In this document: positions 7,873 through 16,591 of the stretch, piece after piece
Position numbering within the stretch: the first letter of the stretch is position 1
Layout of the letters: every line of letters starts with the position of its first letter
Assembly (NCBI GenBank): GCA_024232965.1
Contig: JACKQF010000003.1
Coordinates: 861,127 to 925,126 of the forward strand
DNA length: 64,000 nucleotides
Direction: 5' to 3'
Origin: Verrucomicrobiaceae bacterium
GTDB taxonomy: Bacteria > Verrucomicrobiota > Verrucomicrobiia > Verrucomicrobiales > Verrucomicrobiaceae
Translations under genes and position numbers: made by a program
The notes under the pieces: model-generated
What the model was told of the DNA's origin: nothing
What the model saw: the letters and a program-made list of their open reading frames with translations, nothing else
The model's database searches: none

Positions 7873-9363
7873 TTAGGCCTGCTCAGTGGTGCTGAAATCA
7901 GGGTAGGCGTTTGCAGAGTGCTCTGAGAAGTCGAGACCGTCCAGCTGCTCTTCTTTGGTCGCACGCAGTCCGACCACTAGATCCACCATCTTGAAGATGC
8001 CCAGACAGATACCAAAAGCAGTGCCAGAGATGGCAGCAGTGCCGAGCGCCTGGACACCCAGGTCGTGAGCATTGAAACCTTTTTCGTCAAAAAGAGCGAC
8101 TGCCAGTGTGCCCCACCATCCATTTACAAGGTGGACAGGAACCGCTCCGACGACATCGTCAATCTGGAGTCTTTCCAGGGCGATGGTTGCCACCGTGGTG
8201 AGGAGGCCCGCCACCATGCCAACCACCAGGCCTGATCCAGGCGTGATATTTGCGCAGCAAGCAGTGATGCCCACTAGGCCGCCCAAGGCACCGTTCAGGG
8301 TGATGCCCACGTCAGGCCGACCTTGTAAGAACCACATCGAAACCATTGCTAGTACCGCGCCAGCAGCCGGTGCGACCGTGGTATTGACTGCGATGCGGCC
8401 AATCGTGCCAGTGCCGGTGAGGGTGGATCCGCAGTTGAATCCGTACCAACCAAACCAGAGTAGAAACACCCCGAGAGCGGCTAATGGGATGTTGTGGCCA
8501 GCGATGAAACGTGGGGATCCATCCTTCCCAAAGCGTCCATCGCGAGGGCCGATAATCAAAATACCAGCCAAGGCACAGGCCCCGCCACAGGCGTGCACGA
8601 CCGTGGATCCCGCAAAATCGCGGAAGCCCATGGCTTCTAACCATCCAGATTCTCCGCCACCCCCGTAGGCTCCTGCGAAGCTACCCCAGGCCCAATGCCC
8701 ACAGAGGGGATAAACGATACCGGAAAGCATCACGGCATACACGAGGTAACCGACGAACTTGGTCCGTTCCGCCATGGCGCCAGACACGATAGTGCAGGCA
8801 GTGCCGGCGAAGACGACTTGGAAGAACCAGAAGGCCCAAATGGATTCCTCTGGGCCGTGGCTGGACAACCAGAAGCCGTCGGTCCCAACAATCCCAATCC
8901 ATGAGTGGCCAAACATGAGCCCGAAACCAAGGAGGAAAAAGACCAGAGCGGCGATGCAGAAATCGAGGAAGTTTTTCATCACGATGTTGATGCTGTTCTT
9001 CGCTCGAGCAAAGCCCAACTCGACCAGTGCGAACCCTGCTTGCATCACAAAGACCAGCGCACCAGCCAGGATCATCCAAACGGCGTTGAGGTTCTCCTGA
9101 ATGGCTGCAATTCCAGCCGCGACCGGGGCTGCTGCTGGAGTTGCTTCGGGCTCTGCGATGGGCACGGTTTTGCTTTGAACAAGGACATCAAGTTTCTCCT
9201 CGGCGACATCCAGTTTTTGGATAATTTGGTCGATCTTTTTCTCGACCTCAGCACTTGGCGTTTGGGCACCGAGATGTACCGTGGTGAGGAAAGCCAATGC
9301 GGCGAAGATGTAGGAAAGGCGCAGCGTTGTCATGGTCGATCGGGCTCGGGGTGCGTGATTCAT
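7873..9363 (-). CDS. amt: Ammonium transporter with a secreted coiled-coil N-terminal extension
   Basis: 496 residues. A signal-peptide-like segment (residues 10-33) is followed by a charged helix with EVEKKIDQIIQKLDVAEEKLDVLVQS, a likely periplasmic coiled coil, then eleven membrane segments of an Amt/MEP channel. Family markers are WFFQVVFAGTA, AGSTVVHACGGACALAG with the first pore histidine, and VPVHLVNGWWG with the second. Ammonium crosses the inner membrane through this pore. No GlnK/GlnB gene is adjacent, which is unusual. The start overlaps the end of the upstream Roadblock-like gene by the ATGA tetranucleotide (9360-9363), so the two are probably translationally coupled. Confidence 0.93.
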   Translation of the reverse strand: MNHAPRARSTMTTLRLSYIFAALAFLTTVHLGAQTPSAEVEKKIDQIIQKLDVAEEKLDVLVQSKTVPIAEPEATPAAAPVAAGIAAIQENLNAVWMILAGALVFVMQAGFALVELGFARAKNSINIVMKNFLDFCIAALVFFLLGFGLMFGHSWIGIVGTDGFWLSSHGPEESIWAFWFFQVVFAGTACTIVSGAMAERTKFVGYLVYAVMLSGIVYPLCGHWAWGSFAGAYGGGGESGWLEAMGFRDFAGSTVVHACGGACALAGILIIGPRDGRFGKDGSPRFIAGHNIPLAALGVFLLWFGWYGFNCGSTLTGTGTIGRIAVNTTVAPAAGAVLAMVSMWFLQGRPDVGITLNGALGGLVGITACCANITPGSGLVVGMVAGLLTTVATIALERLQIDDVVGAVPVHLVNGWWGTLAVALFDEKGFNAHDLGVQALGTAAISGTAFGICLGIFKMVDLVVGLRATKEEQLDGLDFSEHSANAYPDFSTTEQA

Positions 9364-10058
9364 GCGGTGAGGTTTTCGAGGGCTGAATCCAACTCGGACT
9401 GCAATTGGCGTCGCTTGGCGTTGTTTGGGACTTGGTTGATGACCGCTGTAGCCAATTCTGTAACCGCCGCAGGTTGCAGTCGGTAAGGATCTCCAACGTT
9501 TTCTTTTTCGATGCAGCGATTGACGAGATTGGTTGCCTGGGCGCGGCCCATGACTTTCGATAAGAGGCCTTCGAGGACTTTGCGGACCTCTCCCCAGTTG
9601 CTGACAAAAGATTCGGCTTTGACGGCGATCTGTTGAACAGCACGTGGAGTTGTGACGACAAGTTCTTCGATCTGGTCGACAGGGGGCGGCGTGGCCGAGG
9701 CTGCGGTGGAAAGGGCGCTGAGTGTCCGTGCGTTGTCGGCCAGGAGAATGGAGCCTGCGCTGGCGATCATGTCTGGGTCTGCCTTGGGCGTCAGCAGAGT
9801 AATCAGCACGACACCTTCCTGAATCATAAAGAGCAGCAGTCCGCCATCGAACTCAAGATGAACGAGTCGCATCTTTCTGCGAACCTGGGTGTAGCCATCC
9901 ATCATCTGCTTGATGATCGAAATCAGTTCGTCCGAGCGTTGCTCAGAAAATGGCATTTGTCTGTGGACGACATTTTCCCCTTTAAACAAAATCACTCCTG
10001 CGACTCCGTCCAGGCGTGACAGCGCGGTGGTCGCTGCGATGATTGGGTTCAGCGGCAT
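9360..10058 (-). CDS. Roadblock/LC7-like protein with DUF8082-like C-terminus
   Basis: 232 residues, no membrane segment. Residues 1-125 read as a Roadblock/LC7-type alpha/beta domain (GVAGVILFKGENVVHRQMPF, then SIIKQMMDGYTQVRRKM, VHLEFDGGLLLFMIQEGVVLITLL). After a threonine/proline linker, residues 165-232 are helical (RKVLEGLLSKVMGRAQATNLVNRC) and resemble the DUF8082-type tail seen in other bacterial Roadblock proteins. Roadblock proteins often bind small GTPases or form scaffolds. The gene lies between a second, shorter Roadblock-like gene (6-base gap) and amt (4-base overlap). A role in sensing ammonium or coupling Amt to a cytoplasmic partner is inference. Confidence 0.7.
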   Translation of the reverse strand: MPLNPIIAATTALSRLDGVAGVILFKGENVVHRQMPFSEQRSDELISIIKQMMDGYTQVRRKMRLVHLEFDGGLLLFMIQEGVVLITLLTPKADPDMIASAGSILLADNARTLSALSTAASATPPPVDQIEELVVTTPRAVQQIAVKAESFVSNWGEVRKVLEGLLSKVMGRAQATNLVNRCIEKENVGDPYRLQPAAVTELATAVINQVPNNAKRRQLQSELDSALENLTA

Positions 10059-10064
10059 GGGGCC

Positions 10065-10427
10065 CTAGCGCGTGAGGAGTTGTTCGCGAATCTGTTTGAT
10101 GGCGCGGCGGTTGCTGGAAGAGAAACCGTTCCACTCAGCGTTTGATTCACCCTTCTGGGCAAAGGCTGTCTGGCCTTCGCGATCTTCGACCACGCCGAAT
10201 ACGAGGCGACGCATTCCCAGCGTCTGGAGTAGTCTCGACGCAAAGTGGGAAACGTACTTCACTTCCCCCATGAATCGTTGTGTAGCTTCGCTGTCTCCGC
10301 CGCTGATGGATTCTCGGTCGCCGTTTTGGCTAAGGCGCATCATTCCATCCAAAGCATGGGCCGAAGGCTCGGCTTGCTTGGGCTTCGCTGGGGTTCCCAG
10401 AGGGGTAATGAGGCGTGTAGGTTCCAT
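10065..10427 (-). CDS. Small hypothetical protein, possibly a second Roadblock-like subunit
   Basis: 120 residues from the ATG at 10427; a longer start at 10511 exists but adds a cysteine-containing, unlikely extension. The N-terminus is proline-rich and probably disordered (LITPLGTPAKPKQAEPS). The compact part, about residues 50-115, has a helix (EVKYVSHFASRLLQTLGM) then two strands (RRLVFGVVEDREGQTAFAQKG) and a basic tail (NRRAIKQIREQLL), compatible with a shortened Roadblock or Longin-like fold, but I do not recognise it securely. It is the first gene of the operon with the Roadblock-like gene (6-base gap) and amt, and divergent from xylG. Confidence 0.55.
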   Translation of the reverse strand: MEPTRLITPLGTPAKPKQAEPSAHALDGMMRLSQNGDRESISGGDSEATQRFMGEVKYVSHFASRLLQTLGMRRLVFGVVEDREGQTAFAQKGESNAEWNGFSSSNRRAIKQIREQLLTR

Positions 10428-10567
10428 TATCACCGTGGCAAAGCATCTGCCGTGCCAAAGTGCTAGGCCAGCATCTGTCGCGATTGACACATTGCGGCCA
10501 AGTAGGGTCAAAATGACGGGGCATCTTTAGTATTGAACAGCAGCTTTCCCTCCTTCAGGATGGGCAA

Positions 10568-12100
10568 ATGGATCAGATCCTGTTACAGGCCGAACACATT
10601 ACGAAAAAGTTTCCGGGGGTCGTCGCGCTCAACGACGTGAGCTTTGATTTGCGTGCGGGCGAGATTCACGCGCTTTGCGGCGAGAACGGGGCGGGCAAGA
10701 GCACGCTCATCAAGTTGCTCTCGGGAATTCACCCGGCGGGCAGTTACGAAGGATGGTTCATGGTGGATGGCACAGAAGTGCGATTTTCCTCTATCGCCGA
10801 TGCTGGCCGGGCGGGGATCTCGGTGATTTACCAGGAGTTGGCCTTGGTGGAGGAAATGACGGTGGCTGAGAATATTTTTCTTGGCCGCGAACCTCGTCGC
10901 ATGGGCGTGCTGGTGGATTGGCCCAAGGTCTATCGGGATGCGCGGGCGCTGTTGGCTCGCTTCAAGGTGGACCTGGATCCTGCGGCACGTGTGAGCGATC
11001 TTGGGATCGGGCAAAAGCAACTGGTGGAGATCGTGAAGGCGCTGGCCAAGGACTCGCGAATTCTGATCCTTGACGAACCGACGGCAGCCCTGGCCGAGCA
11101 CGAGGTGCTGATCCTGCTGGAAATCCTCCGGGATTTGCGAGCGCGTGGCATGGCCTGCATCTACATTTCGCACAAACTCGACGAAGTTTTTTCCATTGCG
11201 GATCGGGTGACAGTGCTGCGCGATGGCGCGACGATTTCCACCAAGCCGGCGAAGCAGACGGACAAGGGAATGGTAATCCGTGATATGGTTGGGAGGGAGA
11301 TCCAGGATCTCTTTCCGCGTCGCGCTGGGCATCCCGGCGAGGTCGTGATGAAGGTGGACGGGCTCAATGCAGACACCGGGGTGGCTCATGGTCTCGCTCT
11401 AAGAGACATATCGTTTGAGCTGCGTGCAGGGGAGGTGCTCGGCATCGGCGGGCTGATGGGGGCAGGCCGCACGGAGTTGCTGATGCATCTTTTTGGTGCT
11501 TGGGGGCAGCGCAGATCGGGTTTGGTCGCCTTAGCTGGGCAGGAGATGCGAGCAGCGAGTCCTTCGTCAAGCATTCGCAAAGGGTTGGTTCTGGTGAGCG
11601 AAGATCGACGTCGATACGGTCTGGTGATCGAAAATGGGGTCGGCTTCAATATGTCGTTGTCGTCCTTGGATCAGTTCACTCGATTTGGCGTAGTGAATCG
11701 ATCGCGTGAAATGAAGCGCAGTCGGGAGTTGTTTGACTCTCTCCGAGTGAAGGCGACAGGATTGGACGCAGTGGTTGGGCGGCTATCCGGTGGCAATCAG
11801 CAAAAGGTAGTGCTGGGCAAGGCGCTGATGACTGGGCCTCAGGTGGTTTTGCTCGATGAGCCTACAAGGGGCATTGATGTTGGGGCAAAGATTGAGATTT
11901 ATGAGTTGGTCAACCAACTGACCGCAGAGGGTAAGGCGGTGATTTTGGTCTCCAGTGAACTCCCCGAACTGATCGGCATGAGTGACCGCATTTTGATGCT
12001 GCACGAAGGCAAAATCGGTGGCGAGTTCACTCGCGAGGACGCAACTCAAGAGCGCCTTATGGAGGCGGCGATGGGTGGGGAAATGGTGTCTGCGAATTAA
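10568..12100 (+). CDS. xylG: Sugar ABC transporter ATP-binding protein, XylG-like
   Basis: 510 residues with two ABC domains, as in CUT2-type sugar importers. The first has Walker A GENGAGKST, a GIGQKQLVEI signature and LDEPTAAL; it also has the short GSYEG insertion after the first Walker A typical of xylose XylG. The second has a degenerate Walker A (GLMGAGRTEL), the signature LSGGNQQKV and LDEPTRGIDVG. It energises sugar uptake with the permease gene 11 bases downstream. The periplasmic sugar-binding component (XylF-like) is not in the window. It is divergent from the Roadblock-amt operon. D-xylose is the best guess; a close CUT2 sugar is possible. Confidence 0.88.
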   Translation: MDQILLQAEHITKKFPGVVALNDVSFDLRAGEIHALCGENGAGKSTLIKLLSGIHPAGSYEGWFMVDGTEVRFSSIADAGRAGISVIYQELALVEEMTVAENIFLGREPRRMGVLVDWPKVYRDARALLARFKVDLDPAARVSDLGIGQKQLVEIVKALAKDSRILILDEPTAALAEHEVLILLEILRDLRARGMACIYISHKLDEVFSIADRVTVLRDGATISTKPAKQTDKGMVIRDMVGREIQDLFPRRAGHPGEVVMKVDGLNADTGVAHGLALRDISFELRAGEVLGIGGLMGAGRTELLMHLFGAWGQRRSGLVALAGQEMRAASPSSSIRKGLVLVSEDRRRYGLVIENGVGFNMSLSSLDQFTRFGVVNRSREMKRSRELFDSLRVKATGLDAVVGRLSGGNQQKVVLGKALMTGPQVVLLDEPTRGIDVGAKIEIYELVNQLTAEGKAVILVSSELPELIGMSDRILMLHEGKIGGEFTREDATQERLMEAAMGGEMVSAN

Positions 12101-12111
12101 CGATCACAATC

Positions 12112-13239
12112 ATGTCTTCACGTCTCTCCCTTCGCGATTTTTCGGTCGGTATCGCTCTGCTGCTCATGGGCGGCTTTTTTGCATTCAAGGAGCCGGAGTT
12201 TCTGAGCGCCAGGAACCTTTCCCAATTGATGACGGAACTTTCCATCGTCGCGACGTTGGCGATGGGGATGCTGCTGATCATCCTCGGTGGGCACATCGAT
12301 CTTTCGGCGGGTAGTGGAGTGGGCTTGTTGGGTGGTCTGGCGAGTGTACTGGTGATGCAGCACGACTATTCGGCGCCTGCGGCGATGGGGATTGCCTTTG
12401 TTGCCGGTGTCGTGCTGTGGAAGGCGATGGGGGCGCTCATCGTGATGGAGCGCATTCCAGCCTTTATCGTGACCCTGGGTGGGTTGCTGATTTTCAAAGG
12501 GATGTTTTGGCGGACGATTGATAACTCCACGATCCCTGTGGCACCGGGGGGCACTTCGAATCTTTATTCGCTGCTCACGACCTACTACGTGCCGCCGAAG
12601 TGGGGTTTGATGATGGCGACTGTACTGGTGCTGATCCTTGTGGTCATTACCTTGCGGACACGGAGTCAACGATTGGCGGATGGGTTTGAGGTGGAGTCTC
12701 GGGAGATCGCCTTTTTGAAGGTGTTTGTGGCCGGGCAGGGGATGTTTCTTTTTGTTCTGATTACCAACCAATTCCGTGGGGTGCCGCTGCCAGCACTCAT
12801 CCTGGGGATGGTGACTCTAATTGTGCACGTCTTGACCCGTCACACGGCCTTTGGGAGGCATTTGTATGCGATTGGTGGCAATGAGGAAGCGGCGCTGATT
12901 TCTGGCATTCCGGTGAAGCGGGTGGTTTTCGCCGCCTTTGGGATCATGGGGGGGATTGTGGCGATCACTGGGTTTATGCAGACCGCTTATGTTGGGTCTT
13001 CGACGACGACGGTGGGGGAGTTGATGGAACTTGATGCGGTAGCTGCATGCGTGGTGGGGGGCGTGAGCTTGCGCGGCGGGCGTGGGAGCGTCATGGGGGT
13101 GCTGCTGGGCTCTTTGTTGATGGTTACCCTGCTGAAGGGCATGGGGCTGATGAATGTGTCGCCAGAGCACAAATTCATGGCTCGCGGGGCGGTGCTAATT
13201 CTAGCGGCGTGGATGGATGTGCGGCTGAATCGGCGGTAG
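12112..13239 (+). CDS. xylH: Sugar ABC transporter permease, XylH-like
   Basis: 375 residues with about ten hydrophobic segments of the BPD_transp_2 permease family. Recognisable parts are IILGGHIDLSAGSGVGLLGGLA near the N-terminus, GRHLYAIGGNEEAALISGIPVKR, and VVGGVSLRGGRGSVMGVLLGSLL near the C-terminus. It would form the inner-membrane pore for the sugar handled by the XylG-like ATPase. The 11-base gap indicates a single transcript. The substrate-binding protein is missing here, so the sugar cannot be fixed from context. Confidence 0.9.
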   Translation: MSSRLSLRDFSVGIALLLMGGFFAFKEPEFLSARNLSQLMTELSIVATLAMGMLLIILGGHIDLSAGSGVGLLGGLASVLVMQHDYSAPAAMGIAFVAGVVLWKAMGALIVMERIPAFIVTLGGLLIFKGMFWRTIDNSTIPVAPGGTSNLYSLLTTYYVPPKWGLMMATVLVLILVVITLRTRSQRLADGFEVESREIAFLKVFVAGQGMFLFVLITNQFRGVPLPALILGMVTLIVHVLTRHTAFGRHLYAIGGNEEAALISGIPVKRVVFAAFGIMGGIVAITGFMQTAYVGSSTTTVGELMELDAVAACVVGGVSLRGGRGSVMGVLLGSLLMVTLLKGMGLMNVSPEHKFMARGAVLILAAWMDVRLNRR

Positions 13240-13276
13240 CGCTTGCGCGCAGCTGCCAGCGGCGTAGATCAGGAGC

Positions 13277-13753
13277 ATGACCAGAGTCGGAATCGGATAT
13301 GATGTGCACCCCTTTGAAGATGGCCGCCGCCTCGTGCTTGGCGGCGTGGAAATCCCTCACACACGGGGGCTGAAGGGGCACTCCGATGCGGATGTTCTTT
13401 GCCATGCCATTGCGGACGCGATCCTTGGCGCAGTGGGAGAGCCTGATATCGGCTATTTTTTTCCTCCGAGCGATGCAAGTATCGAGGGCATTAGCAGCCT
13501 GAAGATCCTGGAGAAGTGCGCGGAGGTGGCCAGAGGGAAGGGGGCGAAGCTGAACAATGTGGATGCGAGTCTGATTTCAGAGGCTCCCAAAATCATGCCT
13601 CACGTAGCCCTTATGAAGGAACGAATCGGTGTGGCTTTGGGCCTAAATCCAGACCAAGTCGGCATCAAGGCTACCACCAACGAACGGCTGGGTTTTGTGG
13701 GGCGTGAAGAAGGCATCGCGGCGATGGCGGTAGCCTGTGTGGAGATGGGCTGA
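13277..13753 (+). CDS. ispF: 2-C-methyl-D-erythritol 2,4-cyclodiphosphate synthase
   Basis: 158 residues, the usual length for IspF. Key metal-binding residues are present: D9 and H11 in GYDVHPF and H43 in DADVLCHA, with GHSDADVLCHAIADAILGA and the C-terminal IKATTNERLGFVGREEGIAAMA. The enzyme makes the cyclic diphosphate of the methylerythritol phosphate (MEP) route to isoprenoids, in the cytoplasm. It starts 37 bases after xylH on the same strand but is functionally unrelated. No other MEP gene is in the window. A 212-base gap without a gene follows before gyrB. Confidence 0.97.
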   Translation: MTRVGIGYDVHPFEDGRRLVLGGVEIPHTRGLKGHSDADVLCHAIADAILGAVGEPDIGYFFPPSDASIEGISSLKILEKCAEVARGKGAKLNNVDASLISEAPKIMPHVALMKERIGVALGLNPDQVGIKATTNERLGFVGREEGIAAMAVACVEMG

Positions 13754-13965
13754 GTGCCGGGGGCGGACAGGTTTGGTCAGTGGGGCTGGAATCCTTGAAA
13801 AATAAGGGGATTTGACGGCTTCGGGGGGCTGGTGAAAAGACACATTTTTTTTGCGATTTTCCTTTCCAAGGGAGGGGCGCTTGCTACCCTGGCTGAGTAC
13901 CCATCGAACACGTTTCTGGAGTGGTGAAATTGGACAGACTCAGGCGATGGTAATCGACAACTTTT

Positions 13966-16536
13966 ATGCCAGACGAAATCATTGATTCCATCGAGTCAAA
14001 CTCCACTGCTGTAGCCCACGATCAGGCCTACGGTGCCGATCAAATTCAAAAGCTTGAGGGCCTCGAAGCCGTCCGTCTTCGCCCCGGCATGTATATCGGT
14101 GACCCCGATGAGCGCGGCCTGCACCACTGTGTCTTTGAGGTCGTAGATAACTCGATTGATGAGCATCTGGCCGGATACTGCAAGAACATCTGGATCACCA
14201 TTCATAGCGACGGCTCCATTTCAATTCGAGACGATGGACGCGGGATTCCGGTGGAAATGCATCCCAAGGCGGGCATTCCAACGGTGGAGTTGGTTCTGAC
14301 CAGCCTGCACGCGGGCGGTAAATTTGGCGATGGCGCGTATGAGTTCTCTGGCGGTCTGCATGGCGTGGGCGCGAAGTGTACAAACGCTCTGTCGGACTGG
14401 TTCAAATGCGAGGTCTTCCGCGATGGAAAGATCCACGCCATTGGTTTTGAACGCGGTATTACCACCGAACCTCTCAAGGTGCTGGGTGACCTCGATGATC
14501 CATCCTCCACGGGCACCAAGATCAGCTTTTTCCCAGATGCGACGATCTTCACAATCACGACGACCTTCGTCTTTGACCGTCTCCTGACTCGACTCAAGGA
14601 GCTTGCCTTCCTGAATCCCGGGATCCGGATTACCCTGATCGACGAGCGGCCAGAAAGCCAACGCAAGGAGGTGCTCCTCTACAACGATGGCGTAAAGCAG
14701 TTCGTTCGCGAACTCGGCGAGGGCAAAGACCGAGTTCATCCAGAGCCAATCGCGCTGGCTGGACGCCGTGAATTGGTGATCGATGACAAGAAGAAATTCA
14801 TTCTGGTCGATTGCGTTCTCCAATGGAACAAGGGCCTGAGCGAGCAGACGCTTTGCTTTGCCAATGCAATTCCTAACCCAGACGGTGGTACGCACTACAG
14901 CGGCCTGAAGGGGGCGCTGACAAGGGCGGTGAACGCCTACATCAAGCAGTTCCCAGAGAACTTTAAAGAGTACAAGGACAAGATTCCAGAAATCAAAGGG
15001 GATGATTGCCGCGAGGGGCTTATCTGCGTTCTCAGCGTAAAATTGCCGAATCCGCGCTTCAATTCACAGACTAAGGTCAAGTTAGTTAACGGCGAGGTCG
15101 AGGGTGTGGTTGGATCGGTCGTTTATGAAGGGTTGATGCGCTTCTTTGATGAGAATGCGACTACTGCGAAGGAGGTGATTGCACAGGTGATCATCGCCGC
15201 CAAGTCGCGCGAAGCTGCGGAACGGGCGCGGACGGCCATTCGAAAAGACGCCATGAGCAGTGGCGGGTTGCCAGGAAAATTGGCGGACTGTTCGGAGCGT
15301 GATCCGTCGAAGACTGAATTGTTTATTGTCGAAGGTGACTCCGCTGGTGGTTCCGCAAAAATGGGGCGCAATCGCCACAATCAGGCCATTTTGCCTCTGC
15401 GTGGAAAACTGATCAACACCGAGAAAGCTCGATTGGAAAAGGTGCTGCAAAACAAGGAAGTGCAGACCATGATCACGGCGATTGGCACCGGGATCGGCGG
15501 TGATATCGAGGTGGAAGGGTCTTTCAATATTGAAAAACTTCGCTACCACAAGATCGTCATCATGACCGATGCTGATGTCGATGGGAGCCACATCCGCACC
15601 CTTTTGCTGACATTCTTTTTCCGCCAGATGCCCGAGTTGGTGAAGCGAGGTCACATCTACGTCGCCCAACCACCGCTATACCAAGTCACTCGCAAAAAGC
15701 GCGAGGAATACGTGCAGAGCGATGCAGAGATGGACGCGATGTTGCTGGAAATGGGTTCAGGGGAAATCAGTCTGCGCAATCTTGCCAAGGACACGCTTGT
15801 TTCCGATGAGCGTCTGAAGGCGATCCTGGAACAGTTGGTTCCTGTCGCGAAGTTTGCTGACATCATTCGCCGTCACGGAGGGGACTTCGAAACCTATCTT
15901 CAGTCTCGCGACGAGGCCACTGGCAACCTGCCGCACTACATTGTGATGATCCGCGAGGGTAACGAAGAGTCGATCCACTACTTCCTCGGAACGGATCAGC
16001 TTGCGGCCTTTGCCCGGGAGAATGTTGATCTTCACCTCTTTGCCAAACCAGATGATGGCGAAGAAGCAGCCACGACGAACGGCACAGCGCCCAAGGCACA
16101 CCGTCGTGCTCGATTGATCGAAATCCACGAAGCTCATGGCATGAAGCGTCGCTTCCAACAGCTCGATGAACTGGGGCTGCATGTGGATCACTTCAGCAGC
16201 CAGGACAAACCGTTGTTTGAGGTCATTGAGGGCGAGGGCGAAAACGCCAAGATTCACCCTGTCTTTAGCATTCCAGGCATCCTCGACAAGGTCATGGAGA
16301 TCGGTAAACGGGGCATGGAGATCAAGCGATTCAAGGGCCTGGGTGAAATGAATGCCAAGCAGCTTTTCGAGACCACCATGGACCCGAACAAGCGCACACT
16401 GCTTCAGATCCGATTGGACGAAACCAATGCGCAAGAGGCTGAGCGAATCTTCACCATTCTTATGGGCGACGTCGTCGAACCTCGGAAGCACTTCATCGAA
16501 GAGAACGCGCTGAATGTGCGGAACCTAGACGTCTAA
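13966..16536 (+). CDS. gyrB: DNA gyrase subunit B
   Basis: 856 residues, slightly longer than E. coli GyrB (804). The GHKL ATPase region holds EVVDNSIDEHLAG, DDGRGIPVEMHP and GGLHGVGAKCTNALS. The Toprim region holds EGDSAGGSAKMGRNR, LPLRGKLINTEKA and DADVDGSHIRTLLLTFFFRQMPEL, and the C-terminus ends with the GEMNAKQLFETTMDP family motif. A segment around residues 560-760 contains an extra stretch with GEEAATTNGTAPKAHRR that is not in the short enzymes. It forms the ATP-driven gyrase that introduces negative supercoils, with GyrA encoded 55 bases downstream. Confidence 0.97.
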   Translation: MPDEIIDSIESNSTAVAHDQAYGADQIQKLEGLEAVRLRPGMYIGDPDERGLHHCVFEVVDNSIDEHLAGYCKNIWITIHSDGSISIRDDGRGIPVEMHPKAGIPTVELVLTSLHAGGKFGDGAYEFSGGLHGVGAKCTNALSDWFKCEVFRDGKIHAIGFERGITTEPLKVLGDLDDPSSTGTKISFFPDATIFTITTTFVFDRLLTRLKELAFLNPGIRITLIDERPESQRKEVLLYNDGVKQFVRELGEGKDRVHPEPIALAGRRELVIDDKKKFILVDCVLQWNKGLSEQTLCFANAIPNPDGGTHYSGLKGALTRAVNAYIKQFPENFKEYKDKIPEIKGDDCREGLICVLSVKLPNPRFNSQTKVKLVNGEVEGVVGSVVYEGLMRFFDENATTAKEVIAQVIIAAKSREAAERARTAIRKDAMSSGGLPGKLADCSERDPSKTELFIVEGDSAGGSAKMGRNRHNQAILPLRGKLINTEKARLEKVLQNKEVQTMITAIGTGIGGDIEVEGSFNIEKLRYHKIVIMTDADVDGSHIRTLLLTFFFRQMPELVKRGHIYVAQPPLYQVTRKKREEYVQSDAEMDAMLLEMGSGEISLRNLAKDTLVSDERLKAILEQLVPVAKFADIIRRHGGDFETYLQSRDEATGNLPHYIVMIREGNEESIHYFLGTDQLAAFARENVDLHLFAKPDDGEEAATTNGTAPKAHRRARLIEIHEAHGMKRRFQQLDELGLHVDHFSSQDKPLFEVIEGEGENAKIHPVFSIPGILDKVMEIGKRGMEIKRFKGLGEMNAKQLFETTMDPNKRTLLQIRLDETNAQEAERIFTILMGDVVEPRKHFIEENALNVRNLDV

Positions 16537-16591
16537 ACTCCGCTGAACTGCCGCTCACCCATTTTCCGATAAGCTTTTTCGTTTTCCGTCC

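Noticed and set aside
13919..13965. Stretch before gyrB (GGTGAAATTGG and nearby) that resembles the D-arm of tRNA-Leu and parts of 5S rRNA
   Set aside because: No acceptor stem, anticodon arm or T-arm can be built, and the matches are short; likely chance. No gene was found in 13754-13965.
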